From Bacteroidales bacterium (GTDB lineage Bacteria > Bacteroidota > Bacteroidia > Bacteroidales > UBA932), in the NCBI GenBank assembly GCA_004552965.1, contig SFMU01000073.1, positions 1 through 6,810 on the forward strand: a stretch of 6,810 nucleotides of DNA, written 5' to 3'. Shown here one piece after another: positions 1-6,337 of this stretch. The notes under the pieces were generated by a model. The model was given only the letters and a program-made list of their open reading frames with translations, was not told where the DNA came from and made no database searches. The first letter of the stretch is position 1, and each line of letters opens with the position of its first letter. The translations under genes were made by a program, and so were the position numbers.

Positions 1-1361
1 ATGTGAGCCTCTGCCTCCCAGAGAAGGATGTGGGCATAACGGATCATGTGCCAGTTCATTGCGCTTGCGCCCCATGGCCATCCAGGATACATGTCCGGAG
101 ATTCAGGAGAGACAACGAAACGCTTGCTGCTGTTGTAACCGTAAGTTCCGCGGTCGCGAACCCACTGTCCAAGGCAAGGAGTCTCCTGATAGGTCTTCCA
201 GGTCACATTAGGACGGCCGATGACGAAGTCCAGACGAGGATCGACGTTGTGGTCGTAGTTGGAGATGAGAGCCTTGTCTCCTTCGATGGTCACTGATGCA
301 AAATCAGGAAGTTTCTGGTAATCGAAGACAGGAAGGCCGTCCTCGGTCGTCTGGTAGGAATTGATGAGGTCCTGTGACGGGATGAAGAAACCGTCTCCGT
401 TGTAAGGTCCCTGAGGGGTGTTGAGAAGATGGCTCCAGTTCACGCGGCCGGCACTGTTGGAACCGTCATTCATCGAATACTGGATGTCCCAGATGCACTC
501 CTTGCCATTGTCGCTGGAGACAAGGTCAAGTTCCTGGAAATCATCGAAAAGATCGTAGCGTCCGGAATTCCTGATGTCCTTGCACAAAGAAACAACTTCT
601 TCAAGAGCCTTTCTGTCGACATTGACGACAGCGTGAGTCTGAGGATTCTGCTCATAAGCCCTGTAGAGGAGGACCTTTGCAAGGTAAGCCTTTGCCATGT
701 AGCGGTTTACGCGGCCAACTTCAGGCTGGGTTTCAGGAAGGTCATCGAGCACTGAGCTGATTTCCTGAGCGATCTTGTCAAGGAGTTCCTCGCGGGTGAA
801 TTCATTGTTCGGAGTAGTCTGGACAGTTGCATCATCCATGTTCTCATCGTACCATGGAATCTGGTTGTACATCCTCTGGAGCTCGAAGAAATAGTGCGCG
901 CGGAGAACCTTCATCTCAGCAATCCTGCGGTCGCGGAGCGGCACCTGCTCCTCGGTACACTTGTTCAGTACCCTGAGGGCGGAATTGCAGCGCTGGATGC
1001 TCACGCACAGATGGAACCACTTCGAATCGGAAACAGGATCCGTGGCATCGAGGGTAAAGGTCTCAAGACGGTGAGTCTCCCAACCGTCTCCGGTTCCGCC
1101 ACCACCCTTGTAGGCATCATCGGCACGGACCGATCCGGTAGACCAGTGGGTGACAGGATACCAGCACACGCTCCAGTCCTGTGGGTTAGGACCCATAAGG
1201 GCGGCATAAGCGGCCATACAGAGCTGGTCAGAGCCTTCCGGTGTCATCAGCAGTTCTTCGCTGACAGTCGCCTGAGGAGGATTGTCCAAAAATACTGATT
1301 CGTTGCAGGAAACCATTGCGAGGGAGGCAACGGCTGCCAATATGAAATATCTGGTTTTCAT
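1..1361 (-). CDS. SusD-like nutrient-binding outer-membrane lipoprotein (C-terminus cut by window edge)
   Basis: Surface glycan- or nutrient-binding lipoprotein that acts as the lid of a SusC-type transporter in the outer membrane. The frame is open from the ATG at 1359-1361 to the left edge, giving 453 visible residues; typical SusD proteins are about 500-600, so roughly the last 100 are missing. Residues 1-19 form a lipoprotein signal (MKTRYFILAAVASLAMVSC) with the lipidated Cys at 19. The helical TPR-like core includes a stretch near 146-170 with RAHYFFELQRMYNQIPW and one near 220-236 with YMAKAYLAKVLLYRAYE. The RYAHILLWEAEAH stretch at 441-453 matches the conserved 'RyAEvlLmrAEA' segment of RagB/SusD proteins. 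The gene starts 24 bases after the susC stop, with an A-rich leader (aacacaagaacagaa) instead of a Shine-Dalgarno sequence, so it is almost certainly co-transcribed with susC. The family call is secure; the ligand is unknown. Confidence 0.95.
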   Translation of the reverse strand, partial: MKTRYFILAAVASLAMVSCNESVFLDNPPQATVSEELLMTPEGSDQLCMAAYAALMGPNPQDWSVCWYPVTHWSTGSVRADDAYKGGGGTGDGWETHRLETFTLDATDPVSDSKWFHLCVSIQRCNSALRVLNKCTEEQVPLRDRRIAEMKVLRAHYFFELQRMYNQIPWYDENMDDATVQTTPNNEFTREELLDKIAQEISSVLDDLPETQPEVGRVNRYMAKAYLAKVLLYRAYEQNPQTHAVVNVDRKALEEVVSLCKDIRNSGRYDLFDDFQELDLVSSDNGKECIWDIQYSMNDGSNSAGRVNWSHLLNTPQGPYNGDGFFIPSQDLINSYQTTEDGLPVFDYQKLPDFASVTIEGDKALISNYDHNVDPRLDFVIGRPNVTWKTYQETPCLGQWVRDRGTYGYNSSKRFVVSPESPDMYPGWPWGASAMNWHMIRYAHILLWEAEAH

Positions 1362-1385
1362 TTCTGTTCTTGTGTTGAATGTGGA

Positions 1386-4300
1386 TTATAGACCGATGCT
1401 GAGACCGAAAGTGAATGTACGCGGCATAGGGTATGTGTAGCCAAGCCCCTCAGGATCCGCTCCGGTGTAAGAGGTGAGAGTGAAGAGATTCTGCGACTGG
1501 AGATAAACCCTCATATTGCGCAGATGAAGCTTCTCAAGGACTTTCTCAGGAAGGGTGTAACCGAGGGTGATAGTCTTCAGCTTGATGAAGCTGCCGTCCT
1601 CGATGAAGAAGTCGGAAGACTGGTTCTCGTTGTTGTTGCCGTTGGTGGTGAGGGCAGGAACGTCGCTGGTGTAGACGCCGGTGGTCTTGAACTCGTTCCA
1701 TGCATCATAGGCCTCGAGAAGACGGGTGGAGTGGTTACCGCTCCAGTAAGCCCAGAGATCTGTGTAGAACTTGGAGTTGTTCCACGCCTTGCGTACCATT
1801 CCGTTGAAGAAGAGAGCCAGGTCGAAACCTTTCCAGGAAGCGGATAAGTTGAGACCTCCGATGAATGCAGGCTGGTCCGAACCGAGGACGATCCTGTCCT
1901 TGGCATTGATGATGTTGTCACCGTTTGTGTCGGCATACCTGACTCGTCCGACGCCCGGAGCGCCATACTGCACATCATACTTGCTCAGATATTCATCGAC
2001 CTCCTTCTGGGTGCGGAATATGCCGTCAGTCTTGAATCCGAGCCATGAACCGAGCGCCTGCCCGACGTTGGAGATGTCGTCACCGTTACCGCAACCCCAG
2101 GTATAGTAGACCTGCTCAGGGAGTTCGGTGATGGTGTTCTTGTTGAAGGAACCGTTGAAGCTGATGTCATAGTTGAAGTCATCTACATGGTCGCGCCAGG
2201 TCAGGGTGAACTCGAGACCCTTGTTGTTCATGGCAGCGACATTCTGGAATGAATATCCACCTTCACCGAGGACAGCGGCATATGCCGGCTCATAAAGCAT
2301 GTCCTTTGTCTGCTTGTCGAAGAGATCGAGACCGAAGAGGAGTCTGTTGGTCAGGAACTCTGCGTCAAGTCCGACGTTGGTCTGCATGGTCTGTTCCCAG
2401 CGGAGATAAGGGTTGCCGGAATGGGTACGGATAGTACCTGCGGCAAGATTCTGGTTGTCACCGATGATGTTGTAGCCACCATTGTTGACATCATTCCTGT
2501 AGAGTGAATATGTAGCGGAGTTGTCGATCATGTCATTACCGTTGATACCCCATGCAGCCCTGAGTTTCAGATCGTCGAGCCAGCTCTTTGCAGAGGACAT
2601 GAATTTCTCATTTGAAAGACGCCATCCGAATGACACTGACGGGAATATACCGGAATTGTTGAACTTGCCGAAACGGCTGGACGCGTCACGACGTACAGTC
2701 ACGCTGGCAAGATACCTGCTGTCGAAAGAGTAGTTGAGCTTCGCGAAATAGGAAACCATCGAGTAGTTGTTGGCGCTTCCGAACACATTCTTTCCGGAAG
2801 TGACCGAATCGAGATAGCGGTAGTCGAGGTCTTCATATTCAAGTCCTGTACCGTAGGCCTTGAAATAATTGAAGTGCTCTTTCTTGGCCTCGATGCCCAG
2901 AAGGGCTACGAGAGAATTCCTGCCGAAGTCCACGCTGTACTGAGCCTGGTTGGTCCAGATCCAGTTGAACTGCTCGGAGTTGCTCACCTCGAGTTCATTG
3001 GTGTTGACAGAGCGGGCTCCTTCCTGCCACTTCGGAATGAAGTTGGAATTCTCCTCATTGTAATAGTTGACACCGAAATTCGAACGGAGCACGAGATTCC
3101 TGACCGGTTCCACTTCGATGTAGGCATTGCCGAAGATACGCCAGTAGGTGTGGAGGTTGTTGGCCTCGTTGTCGGTAAGCCTTATCGGGTTCGGGGAGTC
3201 ATTGAGCACATCGACATAGCCTCCGCCGTAGCTGCCGTCCTCGGCATAAACCGGGACCATAGGCATGAGTTTGAAGATCTGCTCCTCGATACCTCCCGGA
3301 TTGTTGTGCCTGGTCCAGCGGGTGATGGCGACATTCTCTCCGATACGAAGCTTGTTGTCGAGGAAATGATAGTCGCCGGAGAGTCTGGTGTTGAAACTCT
3401 TGTAGTCCGTGTTGCGGCACATGCCGTCATGATCCATATAATTGACGGAGAGAGAAGAACTGCCGTTCTCGAGTCCACGGGACAGGGAGAGGTTGTAGTT
3501 CTGCATCAGGGCAGTCGAATATATTTCCTTCGCCCAGTCGGTGTCGGCCAGAGCCATCGTCTTGTCACCGCTCTGGTAGGTCTTGGCGATGACAGGAGTG
3601 CTGCCGTTGCCAAACAGCTGCGAGTTCGGATTGTTGCCGTTGTTGCCGTTCTGATAGGCCTGCCAGTAGCAGTCAGCCCACTGTCTGGTGTTCAGAAGGT
3701 CGATTCCGGTGGAGAAGGTCTGGGCAGTCTCGCTCATGTCGAAGTTCACACGGATCTCTCCTTTCTTGGCCTTCTTTGTCGTGATGATGATGACACCGTT
3801 TGCAGCCTGGGCTCCATAGATTGCAGCCGAAGAAGCATCCTTGAGAACCTGGATGGATTCGATGTCGGAGGAAGACACTATCGATCCCACATTGTCGCGG
3901 GTAGGCATTCCGTCAATAACATAAAGAGGACTGGAGTTGTTGATGGTAGTGGTACCGCGCACGAGAGTGGAAGTGTTGCCGCCGCCGGGAGCTCCGTCAG
4001 TGGTCACATTGATACCGGCCACCCTTCCCTGCAGGGCCTGCATGACATTGCCCGTAGGGATGTCGGCTACCTCCTTCATCTTGACGACAGCGACTGAACC
4101 GGTGAGGTCAGCCTTCTTCTCGGCCATGTAACCTGTCACCACGACTTCCTCAAGGAAACGTACATCATCTTCAAGAATTACGTTCATCCCTTCGGCAGCC
4201 TCGAGAGTGACGGACTTCATGCCGACAGAAGAGAACTGGAGCATCGTACCGGCAGGAACCTTGATTTCGAACTTGCCGTCGATGTCGGTAATGGTACCCA

Positions 4301-4457
4301 GGTCGGTACCGAGTGCAAGGACAGCAGCACCGATCACGGGTTCGCCGTAAGTCTTGTCGATGACAGTGCCGCTTGCAACCAGGTCCTGTGCAGAAGCCAC
4401 GAATCCGCTGAGGATAAACGCGGCAGCACATAAGCAGAATCTGTGTAGTGATTTCAT
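1386..4457 (-). CDS. SusC/RagA-family TonB-linked outer-membrane transporter
   Basis: Complete 1023-residue TonB-dependent importer, a usual length for SusC proteins. A signal peptide ends near ASA-QD (residues 23/24). A carboxypeptidase-D regulatory-like (CNA-B-type) domain covers about 27-100, with the typical GEPVIGAAV and TDIDGKFEI stretches. A TonB-box-like EEVVVTGY lies at 103-110. The plug domain (about 116-232) carries the SusC signatures SSPLYVIDGMP, DIESIQVLKDASSAAIYG and ANGVIIITTKKAKKGE. The remainder is the 22-strand barrel, ending in the typical NLFTLTSYTGADPEG and PRTFTFGLSIGL. There is no N-terminal STN (secretin/TonB short) domain, so regulation through an ECF sigma/anti-sigma pair is not expected; this fits the regulator gene just upstream. 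The C-terminal residue is Leu where many family members end in an aromatic residue. It is the first gene of the pair with susD. The transported substrate cannot be read from sequence alone. Confidence 0.97.
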   Translation of the reverse strand: MKSLHRFCLCAAAFILSGFVASAQDLVASGTVIDKTYGEPVIGAAVLALGTDLGTITDIDGKFEIKVPAGTMLQFSSVGMKSVTLEAAEGMNVILEDDVRFLEEVVVTGYMAEKKADLTGSVAVVKMKEVADIPTGNVMQALQGRVAGINVTTDGAPGGGNTSTLVRGTTTINNSSPLYVIDGMPTRDNVGSIVSSSDIESIQVLKDASSAAIYGAQAANGVIIITTKKAKKGEIRVNFDMSETAQTFSTGIDLLNTRQWADCYWQAYQNGNNGNNPNSQLFGNGSTPVIAKTYQSGDKTMALADTDWAKEIYSTALMQNYNLSLSRGLENGSSSLSVNYMDHDGMCRNTDYKSFNTRLSGDYHFLDNKLRIGENVAITRWTRHNNPGGIEEQIFKLMPMVPVYAEDGSYGGGYVDVLNDSPNPIRLTDNEANNLHTYWRIFGNAYIEVEPVRNLVLRSNFGVNYYNEENSNFIPKWQEGARSVNTNELEVSNSEQFNWIWTNQAQYSVDFGRNSLVALLGIEAKKEHFNYFKAYGTGLEYEDLDYRYLDSVTSGKNVFGSANNYSMVSYFAKLNYSFDSRYLASVTVRRDASSRFGKFNNSGIFPSVSFGWRLSNEKFMSSAKSWLDDLKLRAAWGINGNDMIDNSATYSLYRNDVNNGGYNIIGDNQNLAAGTIRTHSGNPYLRWEQTMQTNVGLDAEFLTNRLLFGLDLFDKQTKDMLYEPAYAAVLGEGGYSFQNVAAMNNKGLEFTLTWRDHVDDFNYDISFNGSFNKNTITELPEQVYYTWGCGNGDDISNVGQALGSWLGFKTDGIFRTQKEVDEYLSKYDVQYGAPGVGRVRYADTNGDNIINAKDRIVLGSDQPAFIGGLNLSASWKGFDLALFFNGMVRKAWNNSKFYTDLWAYWSGNHSTRLLEAYDAWNEFKTTGVYTSDVPALTTNGNNNENQSSDFFIEDGSFIKLKTITLGYTLPEKVLEKLHLRNMRVYLQSQNLFTLTSYTGADPEGLGYTYPMPRTFTFGLSIGL

Positions 4458-4483
4458 TTTCTATGTGATTAGTTGATGATAAA

Positions 4484-4494
4484 TGTCCACGTCA
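4484..4494 (-). promoter_or_regulatory. 11-base element in susC leader also found in the regulator leader (tentative)
   Basis: On the minus strand this reads TGACGTGGACA. It agrees at 9 of 11 positions with TGACGCGGTCA in the leader of the regulator gene (6210-6220). The two copies end 26 and 24 bases before their start codons. A 9/11 match between two gaps of this size is expected a few times by chance, so only the matching position makes it worth noting. Confidence 0.2.
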
Positions 4495-4505
4495 TTACAC
4501 ATGAC
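4491..4505 (-). promoter_or_regulatory. Small inverted repeat (possible hairpin) in the susC 5' leader
   Basis: Perfect 5-bp inverted repeat GTCAT-N5-ATGAC, reading GTCATGTGTAATGAC on the minus strand. It starts just after the predicted susC transcription start (about 4509) and would form a short stem at the 5' end of the mRNA. It could also be a protein-binding dyad. It overlaps the 11-base element at 4484-4494. The stem is short and chance occurrence is plausible. Confidence 0.3.
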
Positions 4506-4507
4506 AG

Positions 4508-4517
4508 TGTTGCAACA
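4508..4517. promoter_or_regulatory. 10-bp perfect palindrome at the predicted susC transcription start
   Basis: TGTTGCAACA is fully self-complementary and overlaps the last bases of the susC -7 element. A dyad at this point could be a repressor or activator contact. A 10-bp palindrome arises by chance in roughly one of seven 150-base stretches, so support is weak. Confidence 0.25.
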
Positions 4518-4523
4518 AATGTA
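4516..4523 (-). promoter_or_regulatory. Predicted -7 promoter element for susC-susD
   Basis: The minus strand reads TACATTTG, a full match to the Bacteroidota -7 consensus TAnnTTTG. Transcription would start near 4509, giving a leader of about 50 bases before the susC ATG at 4455-4457. No TTTG/TTG -33 element is seen 19-21 bases upstream (the bases there read ATGTC), which is what one expects of an activator-dependent promoter. The match is direct; promoter activity is inferred. Confidence 0.6.
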
Positions 4524-4550
4524 ACATCAACTTGACAAGCCGACATGAAA

Positions 4551-4592
4551 TTTTGTTTCAAGTGCCACTAAAACCGTTACAATGAAACAAAA
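4551..4592. promoter_or_regulatory. 10-bp perfect inverted repeat upstream of susC: candidate operator of the AraC-type regulator
   Basis: The plus strand carries TTTTGTTTCA (4551-4560) and its exact reverse complement TGAAACAAAA (4583-4592), separated by 22 bases. Arm centres are 32 bp apart, about three helical turns, so both would face the same side of the DNA. Relative to the predicted susC start the element covers about -42 to -83, a position used by activators. A further TGAAA lies at 4546-4550, so the core pentamer occurs three times. Perfect 10-bp arms in a gap this size are expected by chance at about the percent level, somewhat more given the A/T bias. As an RNA hairpin it would have a weak A/U stem and no long U-tract, so a terminator for the regulator gene is less likely. 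Confidence 0.5.
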
Positions 4593-4607
4593 GTACCAAA
4601 AAAGGAA

Positions 4608-6185
4608 TCAATTTTGGCTGGCCTGCCTGGGAAGTCTGTCAAAATAGTCCCTGTAACATTTGGTGAAATAGGAGGAAGATGAGAAGCCAACACTGTAGGC
4701 GACTTCGGAAATGTTGAGAGAGGTCTCCGAGAGGAGCCTGTCCGCCTTGGTAAGCCTCATCTGCCTCACGATCTCGACCGGAGATTTTCCTGTAAGCGCC
4801 TTGACTTTACGATAGAGCTGGACTCTGGACATGCAAAGCTCGGAACTGAGCTCCTCGACAGAAAACTCCGAATCGGACATCTTCTGTTCGATGATCTGCG
4901 TCAACTTCTGGAGGAAGGCGTTGTCCCTGCGCATCTCCTTCCCGACAGACTGCTCTGCATCCTCCTCTTCTTCATCTTGACCTTTGATGGTCAGCTCGAT
5001 CAGTTTGTCACGCTGTTCCTCGAGCTCGTCCCGCTGGCGTTCTACAGTCTCCTTCTCCTCCTGGAGAATCTCGTTCAGGAGAGTCTTCTGGCGGTAGGCC
5101 CTGATATAGAAGAACAGGAGCACGACAATAACCAGCATGAAGAGAAGGACAATACCTATAATTATCTGCTGAAGAGTAATGGAATCGTGCATCCTTCCTG
5201 CCTGCAGGTGCATCATCTTCAGGTAGTCGCTCTGGCGTACAACCTCCTCGTGCTGCAGGAGAAGGATTTCGGCATTGGCATGGGTGACTATGCTGGAGCG
5301 CATAGTGGTTTCCCTGGCATATTCCTTTCCCCTGAGGATATCCAGAGCGAGAAGAAGGAGCTCGGTCCCCTGGGTAGGGTAAATTGCGGAAGCCGTGAGG
5401 ATGGAGTCGGCCACCTGTCTTATCCCGCCGTCGGCGGAAGGCAGGGCATCCACGCCATAGAAAAGAATATCAGAGTCCCCTCTTCCGGCTTTACGGATCG
5501 CTTTCCGGGCGCCGATGGCCATCCTGTCGTTCCCTCCGAAAACCGCATCGACCGGACCATCATAGGATTCCAGCAGACGGGCCATGGCCTTTTCACCACC
5601 TTCCTCGGTCCAGTCGCCGTTTTCGAAACCTGCGAGACTGATTCCCGGATAATGGGACAGGGCATCCATGAAACCCTCATGGCGTTCATCGGCAGGAGAA
5701 GAGCCGACCAGTCCTCCGATCTCAAGGACGGTGCCCCTTCCCCCGAGGCTCTCGGCCATATGGTGCCCCAGCATATTCCCGATCTGGTAATTGTCCGCGC
5801 CGACAAAGGCCGTGTATTTCGGCGAATCCGTCTTTCTGTCAAAGAGTATTACAGGGATGCCGGAGTCGTAGACTCTGTCGATTTCCTCGGAAAGAGGGTC
5901 GACCTGGTTGGGAGAGACAATCAGCAGGTCGATGCCGGAGGCGGCCAGACTGTCAATCTGACGCTGCTGAAGTTCACTGTCATCGTTGGAAGAGACGAAG
6001 CGAAGGGTAACCCCATCGTTGAAGTAGGTCGCCATTTCCAGCTCTTCCTTCAGTTTCTGCCGCCAGGAATCTTCGGAGCATTGAGATACACCCACAATGA
6101 AATCTTCATTCCCTTTGTCGCAGGAAAGAAGAAGCGAAGCGGCTGTTGCCAGGAACAGCGCACGGAGAATGGAATAAGGTCTCAT
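4608..6185 (-). CDS. Transmembrane one-component regulator: periplasmic sugar-binding (RbsB-like) domain fused to AraC-type HTH
   Basis: Probable sensor-activator of the adjacent susC-susD pair, 525 residues. The ATG at 6183-6185 is chosen because it starts directly with a signal (MRPYSILRALFLATAASLLL) ending in lipobox LLSC, Cys 22; an in-frame ATG at 6260 would add 25 residues with no signal character. Residues about 28-308 are a type I periplasmic-binding domain: VGVSQCSEDSWRQ (31-43), LFDRKTDSPKYTAFVGADN (114-132), FGGNDRMAIGA (216-226) and FYGVDALPSADGGI (242-255) align with the ribose/galactose-binder pattern, with D116, R117, N219, D220 and D246 as likely pocket residues. A transmembrane helix spans about 340-361, then a charged coiled coil (about 363-400), an acidic run (404-410) and an AraC domain (about 420-525). 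Its first helix-turn-helix holds MSRVQLYRKVKALTGKSP; the second holds ISEVAYSVGFSSSSYFTKCY. The end, DRLPRQASQN, lacks the usual GxSPxxYR. No kinase or receiver domain is present. Ligand and target are inferred. Confidence 0.9.
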   Translation of the reverse strand: MRPYSILRALFLATAASLLLSCDKGNEDFIVGVSQCSEDSWRQKLKEELEMATYFNDGVTLRFVSSNDDSELQQRQIDSLAASGIDLLIVSPNQVDPLSEEIDRVYDSGIPVILFDRKTDSPKYTAFVGADNYQIGNMLGHHMAESLGGRGTVLEIGGLVGSSPADERHEGFMDALSHYPGISLAGFENGDWTEEGGEKAMARLLESYDGPVDAVFGGNDRMAIGARKAIRKAGRGDSDILFYGVDALPSADGGIRQVADSILTASAIYPTQGTELLLLALDILRGKEYARETTMRSSIVTHANAEILLLQHEEVVRQSDYLKMMHLQAGRMHDSITLQQIIIGIVLLFMLVIVVLLFFYIRAYRQKTLLNEILQEEKETVERQRDELEEQRDKLIELTIKGQDEEEEDAEQSVGKEMRRDNAFLQKLTQIIEQKMSDSEFSVEELSSELCMSRVQLYRKVKALTGKSPVEIVRQMRLTKADRLLSETSLNISEVAYSVGFSSSSYFTKCYRDYFDRLPRQASQN

Positions 6186-6209
6186 AGGCCTTGTTTTCAG
6201 TAAATATGG

Positions 6210-6220
6210 TGACCGCGTCA
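6210..6220 (-). promoter_or_regulatory. TGAC-N3-GTCA dyad in the regulator leader (tentative)
   Basis: The minus strand reads TGACGCGGTCA, a perfect 4-bp inverted repeat, ending 24 bases before the regulator start codon. It resembles the element at 4484-4494 in the susC leader at 9 of 11 positions. It could be an autoregulatory site, but a chance match cannot be excluded. Confidence 0.2.
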
Positions 6221-6292
6221 ACGGGCACGCAATATAGGAATTAAAATTGAATATACCCATCCCCAGAGAGGGACAGAATCCGGAATATTTCC

Positions 6293-6300
6293 TAATTTTG
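6293..6300 (+). promoter_or_regulatory. Predicted -7 promoter element for the permease gene
   Basis: TAATTTTG fully matches the Bacteroidota -7 consensus TAnnTTTG. The predicted start near 6307 leaves a leader of about 30 bases before the ATG at 6338. No TTG-type -33 element is found at the expected spacing, so the call rests on the -7 match and its position. Confidence 0.45.
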
Positions 6301-6337
6301 TCAAAAAACAGCCGGTCAAACTGAAAGAACGAATGAT

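Larger units (their letters stand above)
6186..6337. other. Divergent intergenic region between regulator and permease
   Basis: This 152-base gap holds the leaders of two genes transcribed away from each other. On the plus side there is a TAATTTTG -7 match (6293-6300). On the minus side I see no convincing TAnnTTTG; TATATT-type stretches near 6231-6256 are only partial matches. Small dyads are TGAC-N3-GTCA at 6210-6220 and GGAA-N3-TTCC at 6282-6292, the latter directly upstream of the permease -7 element. No RNA gene or small open reading frame can be supported. Confidence 0.6.

Noticed and set aside
3..1298. Several plus-strand open frames of about 70-130 codons across the susD region
   Set aside because: All are antisense or out of frame to a continuous SusD-like reading frame that covers the region and has clear family motifs.
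2874..4097. 407-codon open frame on the plus strand, antisense to susC
   Set aside because: It lies wholly inside a well-supported SusC gene. Its product is rich in Val, Gly, Arg and His with no recognisable domain or signal. Long antisense frames arise from codon bias in genes of this composition.
4551..4592. Inverted repeat as a rho-independent terminator of the regulator gene
   Set aside because: The stem would be mostly A/U with a 22-base loop, and it is followed by only three U residues before mixed sequence, so an operator is the better reading.
4588..4595. Second -7-like match TACTTTTG on the minus strand upstream of susC
   Set aside because: It fits TAnnTTTG but lies about 130 bases before the susC start, overlaps an arm of the inverted repeat and has no -33 partner at the right spacing. 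The TACATTTG at 4516-4523 is better placed.
4977..6203. 408-codon open frame on the plus strand, antisense to the regulator
   Set aside because: It mirrors the regulator gene, whose domains are clear on the minus strand. The predicted product shows no family features, and there is no promoter-like signal for it.
6186..6260. Longer regulator start at 6260
   Set aside because: It adds 25 residues without hydrophobic signal character ahead of an otherwise well-placed signal and lipobox. The start at 6185 is more consistent with an exported sensor domain.
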